Below are positions 43,901 through 52,757 of a stretch of DNA of 64,000 bases, piece after piece. The position numbers and the translations under genes were made by a program. Under the pieces are notes generated by a model that saw only the letters and a list, made by a program, of their open reading frames with translations, ran no database searches and was not told the origin of the DNA. Source of the stretch: an uncultured Lachnospiraceae bacterium (lineage in GTDB: Bacteria; Bacillota; Clostridia; Lachnospirales; Lachnospiraceae); assembly GCA_947175035.1 (NCBI GenBank), contig CAMWLG010000003.1, positions 1-64,000 of the forward strand, read 5' to 3'. The first letter of the stretch is position 1. Each line of letters starts with the position of its first letter.

Positions 43901-45118
43901 CTATGACGGGGTGTCTGATTTTGGGGAGTCCAGAAGGCTCCCCCTTTTTATGGCATCTTTGCCATAGCGGGATCGTATACTGTCCAGTGCGGCATCCAGC
44001 TTTTGCTGCTTCTCTGATTGGGGGGCAATATAATCAAAGAGGTTTAATTGTATAGGGGCGTCTTCCTCCACGAGCTTTGTGGCACGTATGCCAAGGAGTC
44101 GGATGGGCGTGCCGTTCCAAAGCTCGTCAAAGAGCGCGCGGGCGTGCTGATAAATGATGTCTGTGGATGCCGTAGGAGTATTTAATGGCATTTGATGGGA
44201 CACCGACTGGAAATTATTGTATTTGATTTCCGTGCATAGGGATGCTGCCATACTGTGGGCAGATCGAAGTCGTTTTCCCACAGATTCCGAGAGCTCCAAA
44301 AGCACAAGACAAGCCGCCTCCCTGTCAATCACATCTTCTGTCAGGGTGGTGGAATTGCCGATTCCCTTGGCCTTGGCATGCTGCGTCTCCACAACAGATT
44401 CATCGCGGCCGTTGGCAAAGTTCCAGAGGGTAATGCCCTGGCTTTTCAGATGCGCCTCCAAAATCTTCGGGTCTGTGGCGGCGAGTTCGCCAATCGTGAG
44501 GATGCCAAGCTTTTTCAGGGTTTCCGCGCTGGAATGACCGCAAAGAAACAATTCGCTCACAGGGAGAGGCCACAGCTTGTCAGCAATCTCGTTATGATAG
44601 AGCGTATGCACCAGATTGGGTTTCTTGAAATCGGACGCCATCTTGGCCAGCACTTTTCTGTCAGAGATGCCCACATTGACCGTAAATCCAAATTTTTCAT
44701 AGATAGAATCCTTGATTGTCGCGGCGGCGATTTCCGGCGAGGCATAGATTGACGCAATCGGGGTATAATCCATATAGCACTCATCAATGCTGACCTGCTC
44801 AATATCAGGGCAGATATCAGACAAAAAATCCATGAGGCGGTGACTGTATTCACGATAGAGACTATGGTTTGGCGCTGCGATGACCAGATTGGGACATTTG
44901 CGCAGAGCGTTCACTACGGGCTCTCCGGTTTGGATACCATAAGCCTTGGCGGGAATGGATTTGGCGAGGACAACACCATGCCGGCTGGATACGTCTCCCC
45001 CTATGATGGAGGGAATCAGGCGCAGGTCTGTCTCCTTTCCGGCGGACAGATATTCCAAGGCAGTCCAGCTTAAAAACGCGGAATTGACATCAATGTGAAA
45101 TATGATTTGGTTTTTCAT
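43901..45118 (-). CDS. dinB: DNA polymerase IV (Y-family translesion polymerase)
   Basis: A 405-residue Y-family polymerase. IIFHIDVNSAFLSW at the start (catalytic Asp), SRHGVVLAKSIPAKAYGI and the active-site SIDECYMDYT are diagnostic, followed by the little finger region. It copies damaged DNA with low fidelity. The ATG at 45118 follows CCGGAGT on the minus strand; an in-frame extension upstream has no ribosome binding site. No LexA box was recognised upstream. The 3' end overlaps a terminator of the convergent gene. Confidence 0.9.
   Translation of the reverse strand: MKNQIIFHIDVNSAFLSWTALEYLSAGKETDLRLIPSIIGGDVSSRHGVVLAKSIPAKAYGIQTGEPVVNALRKCPNLVIAAPNHSLYREYSHRLMDFLSDICPDIEQVSIDECYMDYTPIASIYASPEIAAATIKDSIYEKFGFTVNVGISDRKVLAKMASDFKKPNLVHTLYHNEIADKLWPLPVSELFLCGHSSAETLKKLGILTIGELAATDPKILEAHLKSQGITLWNFANGRDESVVETQHAKAKGIGNSTTLTEDVIDREAACLVLLELSESVGKRLRSAHSMAASLCTEIKYNNFQSVSHQMPLNTPTASTDIIYQHARALFDELWNGTPIRLLGIRATKLVEEDAPIQLNLFDYIAPQSEKQQKLDAALDSIRSRYGKDAIKRGSLLDSPKSDTPS
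43923..43949 (+). terminator. Rho-independent terminator of the flavin reductase transcript
   Basis: Stem GGGGAG (43923-43928) and CTCCCC (43938-43943), 9-nt loop, then C and TTTTT (43945-43949). It overlaps the last codons of the convergent dinB gene. Confidence 0.75.
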
Positions 45119-45148
45119 AAAAATACTCCGGATGATTACCTGTTTTGT

Positions 45149-45241
45149 GCAACAGTTCATAAGTGAAATAATTTATAATCAGTGCTTTGTGTGCAAGCAC
45201 CCATGCACAGCTTACAAATTATTTCATGGCTGAACTGTTAC
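45149..45241. repeat. Dispersed inverted-repeat element, full copy
   Basis: Left arm GCAACAGTTCAT (45149-45160) plus TGAAATAATTT pairs with AAATTATTTCA plus CTGAACTGTTAC (45230-45241); an inner hairpin GTGCTTTGTGTGCAAGCAC lies in the loop. It sits between the divergent dinB and M23 peptidase genes. Confidence 0.65.
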
Positions 45242-45271
45242 CCATTATATTTTAACTCAAATAAGAACCAC

Positions 45272-45300
45272 TTTACAAGCATTATAAATATTGGTAGAAT
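45272..45300 (+). promoter_or_regulatory. Promoter of the M23 peptidase gene
   Basis: TTTACA (45272-45277), 17 nt, TAGAAT (45295-45300) with TTGG before it. The start codon is 78 nt downstream. Confidence 0.6.
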
Positions 45301-45378
45301 GTAAACTGTTACAGTGTTGCTCAATGCCGCTGGGGTAATGAGCGTCTGGATCTGCATTCTCACAGAAGGAAAAAATTT

Positions 45379-46947
45379 ATGAATTTTCTCACGAAAAAAT
45401 TAAAACTTACATATGTTGAAATGACATTCCTGACCCTGTTTGTCTGCATGTTGTTTTTAGAGGGTTATAAGGGCTTTGAAGCTTCCGGACAAAATTATTT
45501 TCATATATTTTTGAACGGAGAGGAGATTGGCGCCGTGGCGGACGAGGACACGGCGAGGAAACTTTTGATAGAGGCCCGCAGGGAGCTTGCGTCCACGAGC
45601 GACGAACTGATTTTTATCGAGGCGGACATGACCGTGGAGGGCGAGGAGGCACTCTGGGGGGCGCTGGACAAGGAAGAGACCATACGTTCCCGCATGACGG
45701 AAGTTCTGCGAAGGAATATCAAAGAGACGATGCATCGGTCATACACGTTGAAGGTGAACGAGTACATGGTCAATCTGGGCAGTGCGAACGAGGTGCAGAG
45801 GCTGCTGCAGGCGGCAGTTGACAAATATGACAGCGAAGGTTTGTTTCATGTGGAGCTCTCCCGGGACACAAACAGGGAGCTTGGTGCCCTGACGGCAAAT
45901 GTGATGAGGAAAGAGGACGAGAGCGAAGAACAGGTTTCCGGCTATGTGGCCGCCGGGGTGGAGGCTGTCATGGCGCAGATAGGAAAGAATGTGTACGATG
46001 GCAGAGAGAAAGGTTTCGAGGACTATGACCTGGGGCTGAAATCCATGAATTTTGCGGAGGAAGTGGAGATTGTGGAGGCGTATCTGCCGGAGAGTCAGCT
46101 TTCCACCTTGGAGCAGGCGATTGATGAGGTCATCAAGGAGCGGGAGACGCCCAGCGAGTACACAATCGTGTCAGGCGACACACTTTCGGAAATCGCCATA
46201 AAGGTCAATATTCCCATAGACAAGATTGTGGAGCTCAACAGCGACAAGCTGGAAAATGAGAATTCTACGATCCGTGTGGGGGACAAGCTGATCATCACCG
46301 TGCCGGAGCCGGAGCTTTCCGTGGAGCGCATGGAAGAGAATTATTATGAAGAAAGCTATCACGCGGACATTATTTATATAGAAAATGATAATTGGTACAC
46401 CAATCAGACGGTAGTGCATCAACAGCCATCCACGGGATTTCGCAAAATTGTGGCGGATGTGTATTATCTGAACGACAAGGAGGTCTCCAGAGAGATTTTA
46501 AAGGAAGAAGTCTTGATGGAGGCGGTTCCCAAGATTGTGGAGCGCGGAACGAAGATTCCACCCACGTATATCAAACCAATCTCCGGTGGCAGACTCTCTT
46601 CGTCCTTTGGCAGACGAAATGCGCCCACCAAGGGAGCCAGCACTTACCATAAGGGCGTTGACTGGGCGGTTCCCACTGGAACGGCTGTATATGCATCCTG
46701 TGGCGGTACGGTCGCAAGAGCGGGCTGGGGAAGCGGCTACGGTTATGTGGTGTATATCAATCATGAGGACGGCAAGCAGACTCGCTATGGACATCTGTCC
46801 AAAGTGTTGGTGAAAGCGGGGCAGACAGTAAAACAAGGCGAGCGGATCGCGCTGAGCGGCAACACCGGTGTGAGCACAGGACCTCACTTGCACTTTGAGA
46901 TTCTCGTGAATGGGACTGCGGTGAATCCGCTGAATCAGCTGAATTAA
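45379..46947 (+). CDS. Cell wall endopeptidase with LysM, G5 and M23 domains
   Basis: A 522-residue envelope protein. One membrane anchor near the N-terminus (about 15-32), an unassigned region, a LysM peptidoglycan-binding domain (YTIVSGDTLSEIA, about 255-300), a G5 domain (about 325-395) and a C-terminal M23 domain with zinc ligands in HKGVDW and GPHLHFE and the catalytic-site GHLS. All metal ligands appear present, so it should be an active peptidoglycan endopeptidase. The domain set is common in clostridial cell wall turnover enzymes. Monocistronic, flanked on both sides by the dispersed repeats. Confidence 0.9.
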   Translation: MNFLTKKLKLTYVEMTFLTLFVCMLFLEGYKGFEASGQNYFHIFLNGEEIGAVADEDTARKLLIEARRELASTSDELIFIEADMTVEGEEALWGALDKEETIRSRMTEVLRRNIKETMHRSYTLKVNEYMVNLGSANEVQRLLQAAVDKYDSEGLFHVELSRDTNRELGALTANVMRKEDESEEQVSGYVAAGVEAVMAQIGKNVYDGREKGFEDYDLGLKSMNFAEEVEIVEAYLPESQLSTLEQAIDEVIKERETPSEYTIVSGDTLSEIAIKVNIPIDKIVELNSDKLENENSTIRVGDKLIITVPEPELSVERMEENYYEESYHADIIYIENDNWYTNQTVVHQQPSTGFRKIVADVYYLNDKEVSREILKEEVLMEAVPKIVERGTKIPPTYIKPISGGRLSSSFGRRNAPTKGASTYHKGVDWAVPTGTAVYASCGGTVARAGWGSGYGYVVYINHEDGKQTRYGHLSKVLVKAGQTVKQGERIALSGNTGVSTGPHLHFEILVNGTAVNPLNQLN

Positions 46948-46958
46948 GTAAAATTGCT

Positions 46959-47038
46959 GTAACTATTCAGACCCATTCGCAAAATGCTGCTACGCAGCTC
47001 CCATTTTCCTATAAATTCGCTTGGTTCTGAACGGTTAC
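46959..47038. repeat. Dispersed inverted-repeat element, full copy
   Basis: Outer arms GTAACTATTCAG (46959-46970) and CTGAACGGTTAC (47027-47038), with an inner hairpin around GCTGC-TAC-GCAGC flanked by AAAATG and CATTTT. It lies between the M23 gene and pseB and could also end transcription of the former. Confidence 0.6.
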
Positions 47039-47041
47039 AAA

Positions 47042-47070
47042 TTGCTTTTATGGGAAGAATATGGTAAAAT
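47042..47070 (+). promoter_or_regulatory. Promoter of the pseB-pseC operon
   Basis: TTGCTT (47042-47047), 17 nt, TAAAAT (47065-47070) preceded by TATGG (extended -10). It begins 3 nt after the repeat element. Confidence 0.6.
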
Positions 47071-47102
47071 ATAGCTGTTGAATTTACGAAAGCGAGGCCA
47101 TT

Positions 47103-48098
47103 ATGTTAAATAACAAAGTTGTTTTGATCACAGGCGGAACGGGGAGCTTTGGTAAGGCGTTTACCAAATATGTGCTGACCCACTATACGCCCAAGAAGAT
47201 TATTATTTATTCCAGGGACGAGTTCAAGCAGTTCCTCATGCAGAATGAATTTAAAGAGTACGCGGACAAGCTTCGTTTCTTTATCGGGGACGTGCGGGAT
47301 AAGGAGCGTCTGGTCAGGGCGTTGGAGGGTGTGGATTATGTGATACACGCCGCTGCCTTGAAGCAGGTGCCCGCCTGCGAGTACAATCCCAACGAGGCGA
47401 TCAAGACCAATATCCACGGCGCGCAGAATGTAATTGACGCTTCTCTGGATACCGGTGTGAAGAAGGTGGTGGCATTGTCCACGGACAAGGCGGTGAATCC
47501 GGTAAATCTTTACGGCGGTACGAAGCTGGTTTCGGACAAGCTGTTTATTGCGGCGAATGCCTATGCCGGGGTTAAGGATATCTGCTTTTCCATCGTGCGC
47601 TACGGCAATGTGGCAGGAAGCAGGGGCTCCGTCATCCCCAAATTTTACGATATGATTAAAAACGGCTGCACGGAGCTCACCGTGACAGATTATCGCATGA
47701 CGCGCTTCTGGATCAGTCTGCAGGAGGGTGTGGAGCTGGTGATCAAGGCGTTGGAGGAGTCCACAGGAGGAGAGACCTTTATCTCTAAGATTCCTTCTTT
47801 CAAAATCACGGATCTTGCGGAGGCGATGCTACCCGGATGCAAGACAAAGGAGATCGGCATCTATCCCGGCGAGAAGCTTCACGAGATTATGGTGACAGTG
47901 GAGGACTCCCTGACCACCTATGAATATGATAAGCATTTTATTGTTTATCCTCAGGTGAAATGGAATAGCAAGCAGAAGATCAACGAGTCCGGCAAAAAGG
48001 TTGAGGAGGGGTTCTCTTACAGCTCCGGCAATAATACGGAATGGTTGAGCGTGGAGCAGATTCGCGAACGCTTAAAAACGCTTGATTTGGAGAAATGA
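47103..48098 (+). CDS. pseB: UDP-N-acetylglucosamine 4,6-dehydratase, inverting (PseB)
   Basis: A 331-residue SDR enzyme. NADP-binding GGTGSFGKAF, HAAALKQVPACEYNP, STDKAVNPVN and YGGTKLVSDK (catalytic region) match PseB/FlaA1. It converts UDP-GlcNAc to the 4-keto-6-deoxy-L-arabino sugar, the first step to pseudaminic acid. Standard length. The stop lies 1 nt before the pseC start, so the pair is coupled; the remaining pathway genes are 30 kb away. Confidence 0.92.
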   Translation: MLNNKVVLITGGTGSFGKAFTKYVLTHYTPKKIIIYSRDEFKQFLMQNEFKEYADKLRFFIGDVRDKERLVRALEGVDYVIHAAALKQVPACEYNPNEAIKTNIHGAQNVIDASLDTGVKKVVALSTDKAVNPVNLYGGTKLVSDKLFIAANAYAGVKDICFSIVRYGNVAGSRGSVIPKFYDMIKNGCTELTVTDYRMTRFWISLQEGVELVIKALEESTGGETFISKIPSFKITDLAEAMLPGCKTKEIGIYPGEKLHEIMVTVEDSLTTYEYDKHFIVYPQVKWNSKQKINESGKKVEEGFSYSSGNNTEWLSVEQIRERLKTLDLEK

Positions 48099-48099
48099 G

Positions 48100-49293
48100 A
48101 TGAATGAATTGGCAATTTATGGTGGGGCTCCCGTGAGGGAGACCCCCCTTCATTATGGAAAACAGTATATTGATCAGGCGGATGTGGATGCGGTTGCCAA
48201 GACATTGACAAGCCCTGCACTTACCGGCGGGCCTGAGATTGCACAGCTTGAGGGTAAGCTCTGTGAGATTACCCATGCAAAATACGCGGTGGTGGTGAGC
48301 AACGGAACGGCGGCGCTCCATCTGGCGGCTCTGGCAGCGGGTTTTAAGGAAGGGGACGAGGTCATTGTCAGTCCCATCACCTTTGCCGCTTCCGCCAACT
48401 GCATCCTCTATGTGGGGGCAAAACCTGTGTTTGCGGACATTAATCCCGAGACATACAACATAGACCCTGCCTCCATAAGAAAACTGATCACGCCCCGCAC
48501 CAAGGGAATCGTGGCGGTGGATTTCACAGGACAGGCGGTGGAATTGGACGAGATACGGGCAATCTGTCAGGAACATCATTTGCTTTTGATTGAGGACGCT
48601 GCCCATGCCATCGGCACAAAGTATAAGGAGCGGCCTGTGGGCAGTATTGCCGATATGACCTGTTTTAGCTTCCATCCGGTGAAGACTGTCACCAGCGGGG
48701 AGGGCGGCGCCATCACCACCAATGATGAACAGCTCTACCGCAAGCTTTTGCGCCTTCGCAGCCATGGAATCACCCGAAACCGGGACGAGATGGTGCATCC
48801 CACGGACGCAGCGTGGTACAATGAACAGGTGGAGTTGGGGTTCAATTACCGGTTGACGGATATTCAGGCGGCGCTGCTCATCAGCCAGCTGGACAAGCTG
48901 GAGATGTTTGCGGCAAGACGCAGAGCGATCGTGACAAAATACAACGAGGCCTTTGCTCAGATGCCGGAGATACAGGTGCAGCGGGAGATTGTGGAGTCAG
49001 ATACCACGAGGCATCTCTATATTTTGCGGCTGAGACTGGAGAAATTAAAGTGTGACAGAAGACAATTCTTTGACGCCCTGTGCGCGGAGAATATTGTTCC
49101 ACAAGTACACTATCTTCCCGTTTATTGGCATTCCTATTATGAAAAGCTCGGCTACGGGAAAGGTCTTTGCCCCAACGCGGAACAGTACTACCAAGAGTCC
49201 ATGAGTCTTCCCCTGTACTATTCCCTGTCAGACACAGAGGTGGAAGATGTCATCACCGCGGTGAGAAAGCTGGTGGACTATTTCCGCATATGA
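48100..49293 (+). CDS. pseC: UDP-4-amino-4,6-dideoxy-N-acetyl-altrosamine transaminase (PseC)
   Basis: A 397-residue PLP aminotransferase of the DegT family. LAIYGGAPVRETPLHYGKQYID, SPALTGGPEIAQLE and SFHPVKTVTSGEGG (PLP lysine) are PseC-like. It aminates the PseB product at C4 with glutamate. The ATG at 48100 follows TTGGAGAA inside the 3' end of pseB. Direct PseB-PseC pairing supports the PseC call over other sugar transaminases. Confidence 0.9.
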   Translation: MNELAIYGGAPVRETPLHYGKQYIDQADVDAVAKTLTSPALTGGPEIAQLEGKLCEITHAKYAVVVSNGTAALHLAALAAGFKEGDEVIVSPITFAASANCILYVGAKPVFADINPETYNIDPASIRKLITPRTKGIVAVDFTGQAVELDEIRAICQEHHLLLIEDAAHAIGTKYKERPVGSIADMTCFSFHPVKTVTSGEGGAITTNDEQLYRKLLRLRSHGITRNRDEMVHPTDAAWYNEQVELGFNYRLTDIQAALLISQLDKLEMFAARRRAIVTKYNEAFAQMPEIQVQREIVESDTTRHLYILRLRLEKLKCDRRQFFDALCAENIVPQVHYLPVYWHSYYEKLGYGKGLCPNAEQYYQESMSLPLYYSLSDTEVEDVITAVRKLVDYFRI

Positions 49294-49294
49294 C

Positions 49295-49306
49295 ATAACA
49301 GTTCGG
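49295..49306. repeat. Divergent single arm of the dispersed repeat family
   Basis: ATAACAGTTCGG, 10 of 12 positions as in GTAACAGTTCAG, between the convergent pseC and manA genes. Confidence 0.3.
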
Positions 49307-49347
49307 TCATAGCTGCTCAGCTGGGCCAAACTGTGGCGGATTGCGAT

Positions 49348-50427
49348 TCAACAGCTTATACGAAGCAGTGTCGCCTTCCCCTGAATGCGCGTGGGAGCCG
49401 AGTCGGCAGGCAGAAAGACACAGCTTCCCTTGATAAAAGGCAATGTTTCTGTTTCCGCAGAGGGCGCATCCTCTTGGGATTCCAAGACCTCTGTCTCTGT
49501 CAAAAGTACGCCTTCTCCCTCCACGCAAAGCAGAATCTGAAAAGAATGTTCTGTGGTGGAGCAATCAGGGGCATTCGGCGGAGCGGTGTTGATCAAAAGC
49601 CTTTCCACCTGAAAATATTTGCAGAGGCACAACAGCTCGGAAGCATATCCGGGGCGGTAGCGCAGCACACGTATGGGCTGACGCGGGGCATTGCTGCTTT
49701 TATAGTTTAACACTTGCATGGCGTTCTCGATATGAAGAGGACGCTTTTGTCCGTTTTTGTCCCGTCTTTCATAGTCAAAAAGCCGGTAAGTCAGATTGGA
49801 ATTTTCCTGCACCTCCGCCAACAGCACTCCGGCACCGATGGCATGGACAGTCCCCGCTTCAATGAAAAACATATCATCCTTTTGGACAGGCACCTTTTGA
49901 AGATACTTTTCTATCGTACCATGTGCAAGGCTGTCAAGGAGGAGCTGTTCGTCCATATCCCGGTTAAATCCATAGATCAGGTGGGCATTCGGCTTCGCGT
50001 CCAGCACATACCACATCTCTGTCTTGCCAAGGGATCCGTTTTCGTGGGTTTTGGCAAAGTCGTCATCAGGGTGCACTTGCACTGACAAGCTTTGTGCCGC
50101 ATCAATCAGCTTGACCAGTACAGGCAGCTCGCAGATTTTTGCCTGTGGATCCTGTGAGCAGGAGCTCATCACTGTGACAGGGTGGCTTCCCAGATATTCC
50201 GGATGCTGCGTGATGACTTGATTTAAGGTCATGCCCTGATGCCTGCCGCTCGCCACGATGCTGGGGCCGTCCGGGTGGGTGGAGCATTCCCAGGTTTCTG
50301 CCAAGGGTGCCAGGTCAATATTTTTGTGAAAATCCGAATTTAATCGATTGCCGCCCCAGAGATAATCCTTGCCCGCAGGGGCGAGCAGGAAGGGTTTATT
50401 CTGTAAGTTCATGTTTTTGCTTGTCAT
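49348..50427 (-). CDS. manA: Mannose-6-phosphate isomerase, class I
   Basis: A 359-residue cupin-type isomerase. Zinc-site motifs VQVHPDD, GKTEMWYV and the long EAGTVHAIGAGVLLAEVQENSNLTYRL are all present. It interconverts fructose-6-phosphate and mannose-6-phosphate. Starts at 50427 or, in the same frame, at 50412; both overlap the 3' end of manC, so translation is coupled. Last gene of the minus-strand GDP-sugar operon. Confidence 0.9.
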   Translation of the reverse strand: MTSKNMNLQNKPFLLAPAGKDYLWGGNRLNSDFHKNIDLAPLAETWECSTHPDGPSIVASGRHQGMTLNQVITQHPEYLGSHPVTVMSSCSQDPQAKICELPVLVKLIDAAQSLSVQVHPDDDFAKTHENGSLGKTEMWYVLDAKPNAHLIYGFNRDMDEQLLLDSLAHGTIEKYLQKVPVQKDDMFFIEAGTVHAIGAGVLLAEVQENSNLTYRLFDYERRDKNGQKRPLHIENAMQVLNYKSSNAPRQPIRVLRYRPGYASELLCLCKYFQVERLLINTAPPNAPDCSTTEHSFQILLCVEGEGVLLTETEVLESQEDAPSAETETLPFIKGSCVFLPADSAPTRIQGKATLLRISC

Positions 50428-51712
50428 GGACGCTGATATCTTTGCCCAACTGAACCTCCATAATCTTTAATTCCGTGTCAGCGATAATCGTATGGCGGCA
50501 GCCTGCCTGCATGGTGATGACGTCTCCCGCCTGAACGGCTTGTTCCATGCCATCCACAATGGTGCGGCCTTTGCCGGAGATGATTGTCCACATCTCGTCC
50601 CGCCTCTCATGGCTGTGATAGTTCATACGGTGTCCGGGCTTTAATGTCACTTTGATGGTGAGGCTTTCCTCCTCCACATCCAGCACACGAAAGCTGCCCC
50701 AGGATTTGTCCGCAAACATGACCTGCTGGTCTATGGCGTCCACATAGGGCTTGATATAGCTGGATTGATTCTTGTCGGATACCAGAATCCCCTCAGGGCT
50801 TGCGGAGATTACCACGTCCTTCAAACCCATGCACAGGATGGGCATATCCAGATCATTCACCACATGAACGTTTTCACAGGTCTCATCCAAAATGGCATTG
50901 CCCACACAGTTCTCGTCCATGGCTTCCGTCAGGGTGTTCCATGTGCCGATATCCTTCCACTGGCCGTTAAAGCGCATGACCTGAATCTCGGGCTCTTTTT
51001 CCACCACGGCATAGTCAAAACTTATCTTGACAAGTGTGTCATATTTGTCGAACAGATCCTGATAATCTGTATAATCAATTAATTCATGGGCGCGGGAGAG
51101 TAAGTAGCCAAGTTTACATGCGAAAACACCGCCATTCCAAAGGGCTCCCTGTGCAATGTACTTCTCTGCCGTGGCAGCGTCAGGCTTTTCCTTGAAGGTC
51201 TTCACTCTGGCAACAGGAAGGTTGTCCTCGGGGATAATATAGCCATATTTTTCACTGGGATAGGTGGGCTCAATTCCCATCAGTACCAAATTGGCGGACA
51301 TGCCATCAGCCTGCATGCTTAACTTTTGCAGGGTTTCAAAATAATCCGTGTCCACATAAGGGTCCACAGGACAGATGACCACGGCTTCGTTTGGGTTAAT
51401 GCCTCTCACATCATGAAGATATGTGGCCGCCAGCGCGATGGCGGGAAAGGTGTCCCGTCTGCAGGGCTCCACACAGATGCCCACATCCTCCCCCAATTGG
51501 TTGTGGATGGCCGACACCTGGGATTTGGAGGTTGCGATTGTGACATTCGCGTCAGGATCTACGCTGCGAATCTGGCGGTAAACCCTTTGCACCATGGATT
51601 CATAGTCGCCGTCAGGAGTTTTAAACAGCTTGATAAATTGTTTGGAGCGGATGTCGTTGGAGAGCGGCCAAAGCCTCTTTCCCGACCCGCCGGAGAGTAA
51701 AATGATATTCAT
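50396..51712 (-). CDS. manC: Mannose-1-phosphate guanylyltransferase with C-terminal cupin
   Basis: A 438-residue protein. The N-terminal nucleotidyltransferase has IILLSGGSGKRLWPLSN and FKEKPDAATAEKYI; the C-terminal cupin (about 330-425) has HSHERRDEMWTIISG, the type II mannose-6-phosphate isomerase part. It makes GDP-mannose, feeding Gmd. No phosphomannomutase is encoded in this window. A 73-nt gap to fcl holds a possible own promoter. Confidence 0.92.
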   Translation of the reverse strand: MNIILLSGGSGKRLWPLSNDIRSKQFIKLFKTPDGDYESMVQRVYRQIRSVDPDANVTIATSKSQVSAIHNQLGEDVGICVEPCRRDTFPAIALAATYLHDVRGINPNEAVVICPVDPYVDTDYFETLQKLSMQADGMSANLVLMGIEPTYPSEKYGYIIPEDNLPVARVKTFKEKPDAATAEKYIAQGALWNGGVFACKLGYLLSRAHELIDYTDYQDLFDKYDTLVKISFDYAVVEKEPEIQVMRFNGQWKDIGTWNTLTEAMDENCVGNAILDETCENVHVVNDLDMPILCMGLKDVVISASPEGILVSDKNQSSYIKPYVDAIDQQVMFADKSWGSFRVLDVEEESLTIKVTLKPGHRMNYHSHERRDEMWTIISGKGRTIVDGMEQAVQAGDVITMQAGCRHTIIADTELKIMEVQLGKDISVHDKQKHELTE

Positions 51713-51764
51713 ATTGTTTTCTATCCTTCCTGATTATATTGATAGATACGGCAAATTTATTGTG

Positions 51765-51783
51765 TTGACAAATTTGTTGTCAA
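51765..51783 (-). promoter_or_regulatory. Palindrome overlapping a consensus -35 upstream of manC
   Basis: TTGACAAATTTGTTGTCAA is a 7-bp stem with 5-nt centre. On the minus strand it contains a perfect TTGACA (-35) with TAAATT 18 nt further, 50-70 nt before manC. It may be an internal promoter with an operator for manC-manA. Confidence 0.35.
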
Positions 51784-51785
51784 TA

Positions 51786-52730
51786 TTAACGTTCCGCACG
51801 CATGGGATTATTCAGGAAATCCTGATAGGTCAAGCGGATGCCCTCCTCCAGTTCCGTCTGATAATGCCATCCTAGGTTTTCCAGCTTGGACACATCCAAT
51901 AGCTTTCTGGGAGTGCCGTCGGGCTTGTCAGTATCCCATTTGATCTCGCCTTGATAACCGATCACTTTGGCGGTGAGCTCCGTCAGTTCCCGAATGGTCA
52001 GCTCTTTGCCCGTGCCCACATTCACGGTTTCATTGCCGGAATAATGGTTCATGAGAAAAACGCAGGCGTCAGCCAAGTCGTCCACATAGAGAAATTCTCG
52101 AAGAGGAGAGCCGGTGCCCCAGCAGGTAACGCTGTCAAGTCCCGCTTCCTTGGCTTCGTGGAAACGGCGGATCAGCGCGGGCAGCACATGACTGTGGGTG
52201 GGATGATAGTTGTCATTGGGACCGTAGAGATTGGTGGGCATGGCGGAAATATAGTCGGTGCCGTACTGTCTGTTTAAATATTCGCAATATTTCAAGCCAG
52301 AAATCTTCGCCAACGCATATGCCTCGTTTGTCTGCTCCAATGCCGAGGTCAAGAGACAACTCTCCGGCATGGGCTGCGGCGCCATGCGGGGGTAGATGCA
52401 GGAGGAGCCAAGAAAGAGCAGCTTCTTACATCCATTTTGCCATGCGGAGTGTATGACATTCATTTCCAAAATCATATTGTCATACATAAAATCAGCCAAT
52501 GCTTCTGAGTTTGCCACAATGCCGCCTACCTTCGCCGCCGCCAAAAAGACATAATCCGGTTTCTGAGCGGCAAAGAATTCTTCCACATCTGCCTGCCTGC
52601 ACAGATCAAGCTCGCTGTGGCTCCTGGTAATGATGTTGTGGTATCCCTGCGCCTCCAATGCGCGGACAATCGCAGAGCCCACCATGCCCCTATGCCCCGC
52701 CACATATATCTTTGCATTCTGTTCCATCAT
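51786..52730 (-). CDS. fcl: GDP-L-fucose synthase
   Basis: A 314-residue SDR epimerase/reductase: [49 protein letters not shown] (YxxxK) and [24 protein letters not shown], all characteristic of Fcl/WcaG. It converts GDP-4-keto-6-deoxymannose to GDP-L-fucose. Lies 27 nt after gmd in the same orientation. Confidence 0.95.
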   Translation of the reverse strand: MMEQNAKIYVAGHRGMVGSAIVRALEAQGYHNIITRSHSELDLCRQADVEEFFAAQKPDYVFLAAAKVGGIVANSEALADFMYDNMILEMNVIHSAWQNGCKKLLFLGSSCIYPRMAPQPMPESCLLTSALEQTNEAYALAKISGLKYCEYLNRQYGTDYISAMPTNLYGPNDNYHPTHSHVLPALIRRFHEAKEAGLDSVTCWGTGSPLREFLYVDDLADACVFLMNHYSGNETVNVGTGKELTIRELTELTAKVIGYQGEIKWDTDKPDGTPRKLLDVSKLENLGWHYQTELEEGIRLTYQDFLNNPMRAER

Positions 52731-52757
52731 AATTGTAATTATCCTTTCTGTAATCGC

